A stretch of DNA of 27,558 bases. Origin: a virus. Under the pieces are notes generated by a model that saw only the letters and a program-made list of their open reading frames with translations, made no database searches and was not told the origin of the DNA. The stretch spans positions 1 through 27,558 of IMG/VR virus record IMGVR_UViG_3300037427_000363; one strand, written 5' to 3'. Each line of letters opens with the position of its first letter. Position 1 is the stretch's first letter. A program made the translations under genes and the position numbers. This document shows positions 11,255 to 19,311 of the stretch, piece after piece.

Positions 11255-13302
11255 AGCTAATACTTGACGTAGAGAACACTACAACAAAACGAGATGGTAA
11301 GAATCATCTTGACCCTTTTGAGCCATCTAACACTCTAACTCAAGTGGGTGTTCTTAATGCACAGGGTAGCAAACCTCATGTGTTTACTTATGACCACACT
11401 GAGAAGCAAGACACTGATGGTTCGCAAAGGAAACAACTACAGGCTGTACTAGATAAAACGACACTCCTGATAGGACACAACTTACAGCACGACTTACAGT
11501 GGTTGTGGGCATGTGGGTTTAAGTACGATGGCACAGTGTACGATACCATGTTAGCTGAATACTTATTACAAAGAGGACAAAAGAACTCTGTATCTCTTGA
11601 GGCTTGTGCAGATAGGTATGAACTAGGCTACCAGAAGCAAGACACTCTAAAGAAATACTTTGCTGACGGATATAACACTAATGAGATACCATTGGCTGAG
11701 TTATCAGGTTACTTAGAGCAAGACCTGTATGTAACTAAATGTCTGTACCATAGGTTAGAGAAAGAGTATGAAGCTCCAGAGGCACAGTCTCTACTTGGAG
11801 TTAGGGATATAAACAATGACGTTTGTAAGACCCTTACTAAGATGTACATGAGTGGCTTTAAGATAGACAAAGATGCCCTAGCTGAAGTGAGAAAGCAGTT
11901 TGAGACAGAACTAGCAGAGATAGAACAGAGATTAAACACTACAGTAAAAACTATTATGGGTGACACTCCTATCAACCTTAACTCACCAGAACAAGTTAGC
12001 CAAGTAATATACTCTAGGAAGGTACGGAACAAAAAAGAATGGGCTGTGTTGTTTGATTATGTAAACACTAAGGATGAGTTTCTATCAGCATACAAGTCTA
12101 ATAGTGACATGATGATGCGAACTAAGGCACACACATGTTTAAAGTGTAATGGCACTGGCAAGGTGCGTAAGACTAGAAAGGATGGGAAGCCTTTTGCCAA
12201 GCCTACTAAGTGTGACGCATGTGAAGCTAAAGGATACCTGTACACTGAAACTAGCACTATGGCAGGGCTAGGCTTTGCACCTCCATCTAAGGATTGGGTG
12301 AGTGCCAATGGTTTTACTACCAGTAAAGGCAACTTAGAAACGCTTATGTCAGCCGCTAAGAGTAAGAACATGGACACAGCATACGACTTCCTGTCTGATT
12401 TAAAGCGTCAGAGTGCTATCTCCAGTTACTTATCTAGCTTTGTTGAAGGCATACACAACTTCACTAAGCCTGATGGGTTACTCCATGTAGGTTTAACTCA
12501 GCACGTTACAGCTACAGGCAGGTTCTCAGGGCGAAACCCTAACATGCAGAATATGCCTAGAGGAGGTACGTTCCCTGTTAAGCGAGTATTTGTATCCAGA
12601 TGGAATGGAGGTAAGATTATAGAGGCTGACTTTGCACAGCTAGAGTTTAGAGTTGCCGCTTTGTTATCTCAAGACCAGACAGCTATGAAAGAAGTTGAGA
12701 CAGGCTTTGATGTTCATAGCTATACAGCTAAAGTTATATCTGATGCAGGTCAACCAACATCACGACAAGAAGCTAAAGCTCATACCTTTGCACCGTTGTA
12801 CGGAGCTACAGGGTACGGCAGGAGTAAAGCAGAGGCTGAGTACTACACTCACTTTACATCTAAGTATAAGGGGATAGCTAAGTGGCACAAGAAGCTAGGC
12901 AATGAAGCTATTAACTTAGGCAAAATAACTACACCTTCAGGAAGACAATATGCGTTTCCTGATGTAGAGAGAAGGACTAATGGCAACCCTTCTCATTTCA
13001 CTATGATTAAGAACTACCCTGTACAAGGCTTTGCTACAGGAGATATAGTTCCTATCGTACTCCTAGAGATAGAGAAGCGTTTAGATATAGACGGATTAAA
13101 TAGTCTACTAGTAAACACAGTTCACGATTCTGTGGTGATAGATGTCCATCCATCTGAGGAGAAAGCAGTCTTGGGGATAATCCAAGAAATAAATGACAAG
13201 TTGTCTGACATAATTGAATCGTACTACGATATAGATATTAACGTGCCAATGTTACTAGAAGCTAAGATGGGTAATAATTGGCTTGACACTGTTGATATTT
13301 AG
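11251..13302 (+). CDS. Family A DNA polymerase with DnaJ-type zinc-finger insert
   Basis: 683 residues. The 3'-5' exonuclease has D6/E8 (LDVEN), N77/D81 (GHNLQHD) and Y154/D158 (YLEQD), so proofreading looks intact. At 296-328 a DnaJ-like pair of CxxCxGxG-type knuckles (CLKCNGTG ... CDACEAKG) lies before the polymerase domain; as I recall this is a mark of HMO-2011-type phages. Motif A is DFAQLEFR (D460), motif B RQEAKAHTFAPLYG (R505, K509, F513, Y517). Motif C reads HDS (625-627) where HDE is usual. F513 matches E. coli Phe762. It replicates the phage genome. Overlaps the helicase stop by four bases; a promoter begins inside its 3' end. Confidence 0.95.
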   Translation: MKLILDVENTTTKRDGKNHLDPFEPSNTLTQVGVLNAQGSKPHVFTYDHTEKQDTDGSQRKQLQAVLDKTTLLIGHNLQHDLQWLWACGFKYDGTVYDTMLAEYLLQRGQKNSVSLEACADRYELGYQKQDTLKKYFADGYNTNEIPLAELSGYLEQDLYVTKCLYHRLEKEYEAPEAQSLLGVRDINNDVCKTLTKMYMSGFKIDKDALAEVRKQFETELAEIEQRLNTTVKTIMGDTPINLNSPEQVSQVIYSRKVRNKKEWAVLFDYVNTKDEFLSAYKSNSDMMMRTKAHTCLKCNGTGKVRKTRKDGKPFAKPTKCDACEAKGYLYTETSTMAGLGFAPPSKDWVSANGFTTSKGNLETLMSAAKSKNMDTAYDFLSDLKRQSAISSYLSSFVEGIHNFTKPDGLLHVGLTQHVTATGRFSGRNPNMQNMPRGGTFPVKRVFVSRWNGGKIIEADFAQLEFRVAALLSQDQTAMKEVETGFDVHSYTAKVISDAGQPTSRQEAKAHTFAPLYGATGYGRSKAEAEYYTHFTSKYKGIAKWHKKLGNEAINLGKITTPSGRQYAFPDVERRTNGNPSHFTMIKNYPVQGFATGDIVPIVLLEIEKRLDIDGLNSLLVNTVHDSVVIDVHPSEEKAVLGIIQEINDKLSDIIESYYDIDINVPMLLEAKMGNNWLDTVDI

Positions 13303-13310
13303 TGTATAAT
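13283..13310 (+). promoter_or_regulatory. Consensus sigma70 promoter
   Basis: TTGACA (13283-13288), a 16-base spacer, TATAAT (13305-13310): perfect hexamers. The -35 lies in the polymerase 3' end and the -10 just after its stop, 40 bases before the start at 13350. GCGAATCATT follows directly. It should re-initiate transcription for the nucleotide-metabolism and recombination genes. Confidence 0.8.
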
Positions 13311-13349
13311 GCGAATCATTAACTTACTTAAAAAAGGAGTAAAAACTAT

Positions 13350-13775
13350 ATGGATACTTTTGCTAAAGAACCTAAACCAATGACAGAAGAAGAATTACGA
13401 GATTCCTATTCTGTTATATTTAAAGTAAAGGAAGATAAAAACTTTACAACACACTTAATGTGGGATGAAAACAATTCTTTCGATAAAGAATTTCATTCCT
13501 ACATGGTAAATACTTTACGGCTTGCTATAGATGTAGTCCTAGATATTGTGAATGATGTGGAACGTATGAAAGTAAATAAGAACAGTGATCCACACGGCTT
13601 TTTTGGGAAACAACTTTTTTCTTCATACATGATGGAGTTAAAGAGTAAATATTCTGCGTATGATCCTGAGTGGGGAAAAAAGAAAGATGCTTTTTTAGCA
13701 CAGCTTGAAAAAGACTTAGAGACATATTCAGATGACAGAGGTAAATTAATATTTAATTCAGGAAAGGAACAATAA
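13350..13775 (+). CDS. Hypothetical protein
   Basis: 141 residues with AAGGAG ten bases ahead of ATG at 13350; the first gene after the 13283 promoter. It is charged and helical (LRLAIDVVLDIVNDVERMKVNK ... KKKDAFLAQLEKDLETYSDD) and probably soluble. No catalytic motif and no family recognised. It abuts the next gene (TAAATG), with which it is probably co-translated, so a role in DNA metabolism alongside that gene is likely but unproven. Confidence 0.8.
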   Translation: MDTFAKEPKPMTEEELRDSYSVIFKVKEDKNFTTHLMWDENNSFDKEFHSYMVNTLRLAIDVVLDIVNDVERMKVNKNSDPHGFFGKQLFSSYMMELKSKYSAYDPEWGKKKDAFLAQLEKDLETYSDDRGKLIFNSGKEQ

Positions 13776-14657
13776 ATGGAAAATAATTTAAGTGTAATTG
13801 AAAGTAACCCTTCAGCATTAGCTGATATTATGGGAGTGTCACAATCAAGTGGTACTTCAAGGTCAGCCTTGGCTGAAGTTAAACAAATACATCAGCCTAT
13901 TATGGGTACTAAGAATGTAGACGGTGAGGACATGGAGGTTGCAGTTATTAAAGCTTCTTCTTACTCTGTGACCTTTCCTGACGGTAGTATGTACTACAGT
14001 CCTACAGTTACCATCAGACCTTTTATGCAAAGGTTTCAGTTCCAAAGATGGGATGGAAACTATAAAAGTGATGAAGGTAAGGAAGGACGCATGTTGAAAA
14101 CTGTGTTGGCGAAATCGCTTAACCAAGACTTAAAGGATAACTATGGTGGATATAACTGTGGTAGACCTTCAGGCTACGTTGAGGATTTCAAGGCTCTCCC
14201 CTCCAAGACACAGGAACTCATGCGTCAGACCAAGCGAGTCAAAGTGATGTTTGGCTTGTGTACACTCGACAAACCAATGGACGAAAACGGTGAGCCTGTT
14301 GATGTAAAAGAGTTCCCTTTCTTTATGAATGTAAAGAACAGAGAAAGCTACAAAAACATGGATGCTATTTACAATACTATTCAAAAGAAGAATAGATTAC
14401 CAATACATTTTGAAATATTGTTATCTGGTGAAGTAAAGAGTATTCCTACAGGAGCTACCTATGGTGTTATCCAAGCTAAATTGGGTAAGTCTGTTGAAGT
14501 TACTCTTGACGATCAGGAGGTCTTGAATAACTTTGTTGAGTGGGTGGAAGCTACTAACTCTATGGTTCTTAACTACTGGGCAGAAAACAATAAGGAGGTT
14601 CTCTCCCAAGAAGACTCCGATATTGTAGGCTCAATAGTTGAAATTGACGAGGAGTAA
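13776..14657 (+). CDS. Hypothetical protein, candidate ssDNA-binding protein
   Basis: 293 residues; ATG directly follows the previous stop, with AAAGGAAC as ribosome site. A Ser-rich N terminus (about 35 residues) leads into a beta-rich core with aromatic and basic residues (YSPTVTIRPFMQRFQFQRWDGNY), and the protein ends in an acidic tail (VEIDEE). Beta-rich body, surface aromatics and acidic tail match the design of T7 gp2.5-type single-strand binding proteins, and the place between polymerase and exonuclease fits. That is analogy: no family signature was recognised. The function would be to coat single-stranded DNA and interact with polymerase and nuclease. Confidence 0.75.
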   Translation: MENNLSVIESNPSALADIMGVSQSSGTSRSALAEVKQIHQPIMGTKNVDGEDMEVAVIKASSYSVTFPDGSMYYSPTVTIRPFMQRFQFQRWDGNYKSDEGKEGRMLKTVLAKSLNQDLKDNYGGYNCGRPSGYVEDFKALPSKTQELMRQTKRVKVMFGLCTLDKPMDENGEPVDVKEFPFFMNVKNRESYKNMDAIYNTIQKKNRLPIHFEILLSGEVKSIPTGATYGVIQAKLGKSVEVTLDDQEVLNNFVEWVEATNSMVLNYWAENNKEVLSQEDSDIVGSIVEIDEE

Positions 14658-14662
14658 GTAGC

Positions 14663-15517
14663 ATGAACCATCCTGCAGAACTGGCGATACATTCTTTCTT
14701 AGAGCAAGCAGTTAAAGGTAAGGCTGAAGTGGATCAATCTATCCTTGATAAAATAGCTGATGACGTTAAGAAAGCAGTGGATCGGCAGTTCTCAGGAGGT
14801 TCGCCTAGAGATAAGTTTAGACTTCGTATGTCGAATATAGGAAGAAAGAAATGTCAACTTTGGTTTGATAAAAATGACTCAGAAGGCAAAGAGCCTCTAC
14901 CTTCGCACTTCCTAATAAACATGCTACTAGGTGATATAGTTGAAGCTGTCTTTAAGGGTGTGATGAGAGCAGCTAAAGTAGACTTTGAAGATAGTGGACA
15001 GGTTGTATTAAAAACTAAACACGCTAACATAAAGGGTGAATACGACATGGTGTTAGATGGTAAAGTTGACGATATAAAGTCTGCTTCTTCTTGGTCTTAC
15101 GAAAATAAGTTTAAAGACTTCAGTACACTAAAAGCAGGAGATAGCTTTGGCTATGTAGCCCAACTAACAGGATACGCTAAAGCGTCAGACAATGACGTTG
15201 GTGGTTGGTGGGTAATAAACAAGAACACAGGAAACTTTAAGTATGTAGAAGCTGAGAACCTAAACGTAGATGAAGAGATAAATAAAATAGAAGACACTAT
15301 AGAGTATCTTGAGAAAGACGAACCTTTTAAGAGATGCTACGAAGATGAAGATGAGACTTACTACGGCAAGCCTAGTGGTAATAGAAAGCTAGGAGTAGAG
15401 TGTGGCTTCTGTGCCTATAAAGAGAAGTGTTGGGATAACATACAAGCCCTGCCTTCTAAAGTCTCTAAGTCTAGGTTTCCACCAACAGTTTACTACACGC
15501 AGTTAAAAGATGCGTAA
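14663..15517 (+). CDS. PD-(D/E)XK exonuclease, Cas4/RecB-like
   Basis: 284 residues. The nuclease core has GEYDMVLDG (D128), DDIKSAS (D137, K139) and the QLTGY motif (Q167, Y171) of RecB-type nucleases. Cys64 (RKKCQLWF) and three C-terminal Cys (C247, C250, C256 in CGFCAYKEKC) form the four-Cys iron-sulfur set of the Cas4/AddB class. Such enzymes resect DNA and, in phages, probably degrade host DNA and support recombination, replacing T7 gp6. It follows the ssDNA-binding candidate by five bases and overlaps endonuclease I by eight, consistent with a recombination set. Confidence 0.88.
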   Translation: MNHPAELAIHSFLEQAVKGKAEVDQSILDKIADDVKKAVDRQFSGGSPRDKFRLRMSNIGRKKCQLWFDKNDSEGKEPLPSHFLINMLLGDIVEAVFKGVMRAAKVDFEDSGQVVLKTKHANIKGEYDMVLDGKVDDIKSASSWSYENKFKDFSTLKAGDSFGYVAQLTGYAKASDNDVGGWWVINKNTGNFKYVEAENLNVDEEINKIEDTIEYLEKDEPFKRCYEDEDETYYGKPSGNRKLGVECGFCAYKEKCWDNIQALPSKVSKSRFPPTVYYTQLKDA

Positions 15518-15941
15518 GCATAACAAGTTTAGATACAGGAGTGGTCTGGAAAAAGAGATTGCCGCTTTCCTGAAGTCGTGCCAGAAAGAACTAAGGTATG
15601 AACTTCTGAAGATAGAGTGGGAAGATCTTAGGTACAGGCATTACACTCCTGATTTTATTTTAGACAACGGAATAATAATTGAGACAAAGGGTATGTTTGA
15701 TTCAGAAGATAGACGAAAGCATCTCTGCATTAAGAAGCAGTACCCTAAGTTAGATATACGTTTTGTCTTTAGTAATGCTAATGCTAAACTATATAAGAAA
15801 GCTAAAAGTAGATACTCAGATTGGTGCGAAAAGAATGGTTTTTTATATGCACATAGAATTATTCCACAAAAATGGTTGACTGAAAGAAAAAAACAAATAC
15901 AACTAGGGGTTCTTCCCTTCAAAAAGAAAAGGGCAATATAA
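15510..15941 (+). CDS. Endonuclease I, Holliday-junction resolvase (T7 gp3-like)
   Basis: 143 residues. The motif order matches T7 endonuclease I: Glu in SGLEKEIA (E14/E16), Asp in YTPDFIL (D48) and E-x-K in IIIETKG (E58, K60); the spacings 34, 10 and 2 are close to those of the T7 enzyme (E20, D55, E65, K67). The C terminus is strongly basic. It cuts branched DNA and helps break down host DNA and resolve concatemers. It overlaps the exonuclease by eight bases and the next gene by one. Confidence 0.9.
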   Translation: MRKHNKFRYRSGLEKEIAAFLKSCQKELRYELLKIEWEDLRYRHYTPDFILDNGIIIETKGMFDSEDRRKHLCIKKQYPKLDIRFVFSNANAKLYKKAKSRYSDWCEKNGFLYAHRIIPQKWLTERKKQIQLGVLPFKKKRAI

Positions 15942-16303
15942 TGGAGATAGATAAAAACGAATACGTTATACTCTTTACTCCTACAGAAGACGAAGAAGAC
16001 GGAGAATTTTCAGGACATGTAGGCATAAGAGTACTATACAACTCTGACAATGATTGGGATGAGCGAACAAGATACCTGATGCTAGAGATGCTAACATTAG
16101 TTACAGCTACTGTACCATTACTAGAGACAGAAGATGAGTTCTTAATGAAGGTTAGAGACAAAAGGACGCAGTTACTTGAAGATGGGTCGTTAGCTCCTAT
16201 ATATGATGACACAGGTGCAGAGGTAAAAGACACACCGTTAATAACAGGAATAAAAGATAACGTAATACATGTAGATTGGAAGAAGAAAAATGGACGAGAC
16301 TGA
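15941..16303 (+). CDS. Hypothetical acidic protein
   Basis: 120 residues, starting in the endonuclease stop (TAATG). Acidic N terminus (FTPTEDEEDGEFSG), a helical centre (RYLMLEMLTLVTATVPLLETEDEFL) and a C terminus with VIHVDWKKKNGRD. Proteins of this size and acidic start occur next to DUF3310 genes in marine phages as far as I recall. No motif. The end overlaps the DUF3310 gene by 14 bases. Confidence 0.75.
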   Translation: MEIDKNEYVILFTPTEDEEDGEFSGHVGIRVLYNSDNDWDERTRYLMLEMLTLVTATVPLLETEDEFLMKVRDKRTQLLEDGSLAPIYDDTGAEVKDTPLITGIKDNVIHVDWKKKNGRD

Positions 16304-16514
16304 TGATATGGTTAATAGCCCTCCACATTACAATAAAGCTAACGTAGAATGTATTGATGCTATTCATGCCGCTACGGATGAAGGGTACGAATATTATTTA
16401 CAAGGTAACATCTTGAAATATGTTTGGCGATACCGATATAAAGGTGGTGTTGAGGACTTGAAGAAGGCACAGTGGTATTTAGATAGATTAGTAACAGAAA
16501 AGGAGAATAAATGA
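16290..16514 (+). CDS. DUF3310 protein
   Basis: 74 residues, complete for the family: SPPHYN (10-15), CIDAIHA, LQGNILKYVWRY (37-48) and KGGVEDLKKAQWYLDRL. DUF3310 is a common phage family sometimes annotated as a nucleotide kinase without firm proof. Its place before MazG and RNR suggests nucleotide metabolism. Overlaps both neighbours. Confidence 0.9.
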   Translation: MDETDDMVNSPPHYNKANVECIDAIHAATDEGYEYYLQGNILKYVWRYRYKGGVEDLKKAQWYLDRLVTEKENK

Positions 16515-16927
16515 ACATGCACTATAAATCACGAGAAGACAGCTTACAAGAATTTCATTCAGCTTTTGGGCATCCTGTAGATGAAGTGATGACCGTAGAT
16601 GGTATGGAGTTACGCAGAAGCTTAATAGTAGAAGAGTTTACAGAGTTAATGTCAGAGATGAGCCAAGTGTCTATAGCTTTAGCTAGAGGTAGAAAGCCTA
16701 AACTAGAAGTACGAGAAAACTTATTGAAAGAACTGTGTGACCTACAATACGTTATATCTGGTATGGCTGTAGCTTTTGGGCTTCCTTTACAAGTAGCCTT
16801 TAACAGAGTACACGCTAGTAATATGTCTAAGCTAGGAGAAGATGGTAAACCTATATACAGAGAAGATGGTAAAGTCTTAAAAGGACCAAACTATGAGCCT
16901 CCTGACTTAAAGGATTTAGTGGCATGA
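16511..16927 (+). CDS. mazG: MazG-like nucleotide pyrophosphohydrolase
   Basis: 138 residues. The all-helical MazG/HisE-type fold is shown by VEEFTEL (E41, E42, E45), KELCDLQYV (E74, D77) and the later HASNMSKL (N104, K107), the metal and nucleotide binding set. It hydrolyses nucleoside triphosphates to monophosphates and pyrophosphate. In marine phages MazG has been proposed to adjust ppGpp or recycle nucleotides. Ribosome site AAGGAG lies in the end of the DUF3310 gene; the stop overlaps the next start. Confidence 0.9.
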   Translation: MNMHYKSREDSLQEFHSAFGHPVDEVMTVDGMELRRSLIVEEFTELMSEMSQVSIALARGRKPKLEVRENLLKELCDLQYVISGMAVAFGLPLQVAFNRVHASNMSKLGEDGKPIYREDGKVLKGPNYEPPDLKDLVA

Positions 16928-17088
16928 AGTTCAAGGTATTTATGACATTAGAGGTAGACCCTGAAGAGAACGTACTATCTATTGATGAAGATGGTCAAAC
17001 AGAAAGTGTACAAGAACTAATAGAAACATTAATGTTTGACGCAGATGGAGTAGAAATTAAAAACATAAAGGTGACAAGCCATGAATAA
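16924..17088 (+). CDS. Hypothetical acidic microprotein
   Basis: 54 residues: MKFKVFMTLEVDPEENVLSIDEDG ... DADGVEIKNIKVTSHE. The acidic sequence alternates beta strands and one helix and resembles small beta-alpha-beta subunits. The start overlaps the mazG stop (ATGA) and the end overlaps the RNR start by eight bases, so it is probably translated with both. No family recognised. Confidence 0.65.
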   Translation: MKFKVFMTLEVDPEENVLSIDEDGQTESVQELIETLMFDADGVEIKNIKVTSHE

Positions 17089-18988
17089 CGCATTACCAAC
17101 AGACTATCAAAACTTTATTGCAACATCTCGTTACGCTAGATGGTTAGATGAAGAACAAAAGAGAGAAACATGGAGTGAGACTGTATCTCGCTATGTAGAT
17201 TATATATCTGACAGAGCAGGTTTAGATTACGATACACCTGAAGAATTGTGGGATGCTATACATAAGCTAGACGTTATGCCTAGTATGAGAGCCTTAATGA
17301 CAGCAGGAGCAGCTTTAGACAGAGATAACACAGCAGGATATAACTGTAGTTACCTCCCTGTAGATGATCCTAAGTCTTTTGATGAAGCTATGTATATACT
17401 ACTATGTGGTACAGGTGTAGGCTTTTCTGTAGAGAGGCAGTATGTAAATAAGCTACCTGACATACCTAACGAGTTAGAAGAGTGCGATACAACTATAGTA
17501 GTAGCTGACAGCAAAGAAGGTTGGGCAAAGGCTCTACGGAAAGTAATAGGACATCTCTACATGGGTGAGATACCTACATGGGATGTATCTAAAGTTAGAC
17601 CTGCAGGTGCTAGGCTAAAGATATTCGGTGGTAGGGCAAGTGGACCTGCACCTCTAGTTGATCTGTTTAACTTCACAGTTAATATGTTTAAAGCTAACAT
17701 AGGACGTAAGCTTTCTAGCTACGATTGTCACTCTTTAATGTGTAAGATAGGTGAGATTGTAGTTGTAGGTGGTGTTAGACGATCAGCTATGATTAGTTTA
17801 TCTAACCTGAGTGACATACGAATGAGACACGCTAAGTCAGGCAAGTGGTGGGAAAACGCACCACACATGGCTCTAAGTAACAACTCAGTAGCTTACACTG
17901 ATAAGCCTGACGGTGAGACATTTCTTAGGGAGTGGTCTAGTTTAGTTGAATCTAAGTCAGGTGAGCGAGGCATATTCAACAGAGTGTCAGCTAAGAAGCA
18001 AGTCGAGAAGCATGGACGCAGAGATTCTAACCATGAGTTCGGTACTAACCCTTGCAGTGAGATTATACTTAGACCTTACCAGTTCTGTAACTTGACAGAA
18101 GTTGTAGTTAGAGCAGAAGATAATATAGATACGTTAGCTAGAAAGGTTGAGCTTGCTACTATACTAGGTACAGTGCAATCTACATTGACTAACTTTCCTT
18201 ATTTAAGGAAGATATGGAAGCACAACACAGAAGAAGAAAGACTGTTAGGTGTATCTCTTACAGGTATCATGGACAACCCTTTAACTAACGGCACTAAAAA
18301 TGGCTTAGAGCAAGCGTTAGAACACTTGCGTAACGTAGCTATTAAGACTAATGCTGAGTGGTCACAGAAGCTAGGAGTACCTATGTCTGCTGCTATAACT
18401 TGTGTTAAACCTAGTGGCACAGTGTCACAACTAGTGGACAGTGCATCAGGCATACACGCTAGACACAGTAAGTACTATATTAGAACTGTAAGAGGTGACA
18501 ACAAAGATCCACTTACACAGTTTATGATAGAGCAAGGTATACCATCTGAACCTGACGTTACTAAGCCTAATGACACGACTGTATTTAGCTTCCCTGTTAA
18601 GTCTCCTGAAGGAAGCGTTGTCAGAGCCGATTTAACAGCCGTACAGCAGCTAGAAATGTGGCTGACGTACCAGAGGCACTGGTGTGAACATAAGCCTTCA
18701 GTGACGGTTTCTGTAAGAGATGACGAGTGGATGGAAGTTGGTGCGTTTGTCTTTGAACACTTCGATGAGATGTCAGGTGTATCATTCTTGCCACACTCAG
18801 ACCATTCGTATCAACAAGCACCATATCAAGAGTGTACGGAAGGTGAGTACGGTATAATGAAAGAGATGATGCCTGACAGCATTAACTGGTCAAAGCTATC
18901 TGAATATGAAAAAGTAGACACAACAGCAGGTAATCAGACATTCGCTTGTACTGGTGACATCTGTGAAATAGTAGATATAGGAGCTTAA
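17081..18988 (+). CDS. Adenosylcobalamin-dependent ribonucleoside-triphosphate reductase (class II RNR)
   Basis: 635 residues, near the size of monomeric Lactobacillus-type class II enzymes. The N-x-C-x-E active-site motif is TNPCSEI (N323, C325, E327), with C325 the thiyl-radical Cys. The reducible pair is C89 (YNCSYL) and C336 (FCNLTE), eleven after C325 as in the family. The C-terminal C623/C628 (ACTGDICEI) is the swinging redox pair. It reduces NTPs to dNTPs using vitamin B12 coenzyme and no oxygen, so the phage depends on host cobalamin. It follows mazG and DUF3310 in the nucleotide module. Confidence 0.95.
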   Translation: MNNALPTDYQNFIATSRYARWLDEEQKRETWSETVSRYVDYISDRAGLDYDTPEELWDAIHKLDVMPSMRALMTAGAALDRDNTAGYNCSYLPVDDPKSFDEAMYILLCGTGVGFSVERQYVNKLPDIPNELEECDTTIVVADSKEGWAKALRKVIGHLYMGEIPTWDVSKVRPAGARLKIFGGRASGPAPLVDLFNFTVNMFKANIGRKLSSYDCHSLMCKIGEIVVVGGVRRSAMISLSNLSDIRMRHAKSGKWWENAPHMALSNNSVAYTDKPDGETFLREWSSLVESKSGERGIFNRVSAKKQVEKHGRRDSNHEFGTNPCSEIILRPYQFCNLTEVVVRAEDNIDTLARKVELATILGTVQSTLTNFPYLRKIWKHNTEEERLLGVSLTGIMDNPLTNGTKNGLEQALEHLRNVAIKTNAEWSQKLGVPMSAAITCVKPSGTVSQLVDSASGIHARHSKYYIRTVRGDNKDPLTQFMIEQGIPSEPDVTKPNDTTVFSFPVKSPEGSVVRADLTAVQQLEMWLTYQRHWCEHKPSVTVSVRDDEWMEVGAFVFEHFDEMSGVSFLPHSDHSYQQAPYQECTEGEYGIMKEMMPDSINWSKLSEYEKVDTTAGNQTFACTGDICEIVDIGA

Positions 18989-18989
18989 T

Positions 18990-19184
18990 ATGAAAAGTGC
19001 ATACGATAGAGGTTTTAATGTCTTTTGGAAAGGTTATATGGATAACTCAGGCATAAATCTTAAACCTAATCCCTATAAGACACACACAAACGGACACCGT
19101 GAGTGGGAGCGTGGCTTCAATGCTGCCTATTTTAAGAGACTGCAAAGGGTCATAGACAATGAAACAAGAAGAAGAGAAACTTAG
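18990..19184 (+). CDS. RMF/CrpP-like small protein
   Basis: 64 residues. The pattern AYDRGFN ... KG ... NPYKT (27-31) ... W39 ... RGFNAAY matches the E. coli ribosome modulation factor outline (A-x2-RGY-x4-G-x-CPYQT-x-W-x2-GW-x2-A). RMF helps dimerise idle 70S ribosomes; CrpP relatives are a plasmid-borne group with the same motif. It starts one base after the RNR stop and overlaps the next gene. Ribosome binding or hibernation control during infection is an inference from the family. Confidence 0.75.
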   Translation: MKSAYDRGFNVFWKGYMDNSGINLKPNPYKTHTNGHREWERGFNAAYFKRLQRVIDNETRRRET

Positions 19185-19311
19185 AAGAGAGGTTGAGAAA
19201 TTCTATAAAGACAAGAAGACTAAAGAAACTAGTAGCTTACAACAAGAAGCAGATGACTTTATGAACAGGAAGACAAGAGATGGGCAAGAGAAGCAACTTC
19301 GACAGGATTGA
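19159..19311 (+). CDS. Hypothetical charged microprotein
   Basis: 50 residues, almost entirely charged and polar (MKQEEEKLRREVEKFYKDKK...), probably one long helix or coiled coil. The start lies inside the RMF-like gene and the end inside the methyltransferase-like gene (32-base overlap). The ribosome site is weak (AAGGG nearby), so confidence is modest. Confidence 0.5.
   Translation: MKQEEEKLRREVEKFYKDKKTKETSSLQQEADDFMNRKTRDGQEKQLRQD

Noticed and set aside
12057-12377. Minus-strand open frame of 106 codons in the polymerase gene
   Set aside because: Shadow over the zinc-finger region of the polymerase; no ribosome site and no family pattern.
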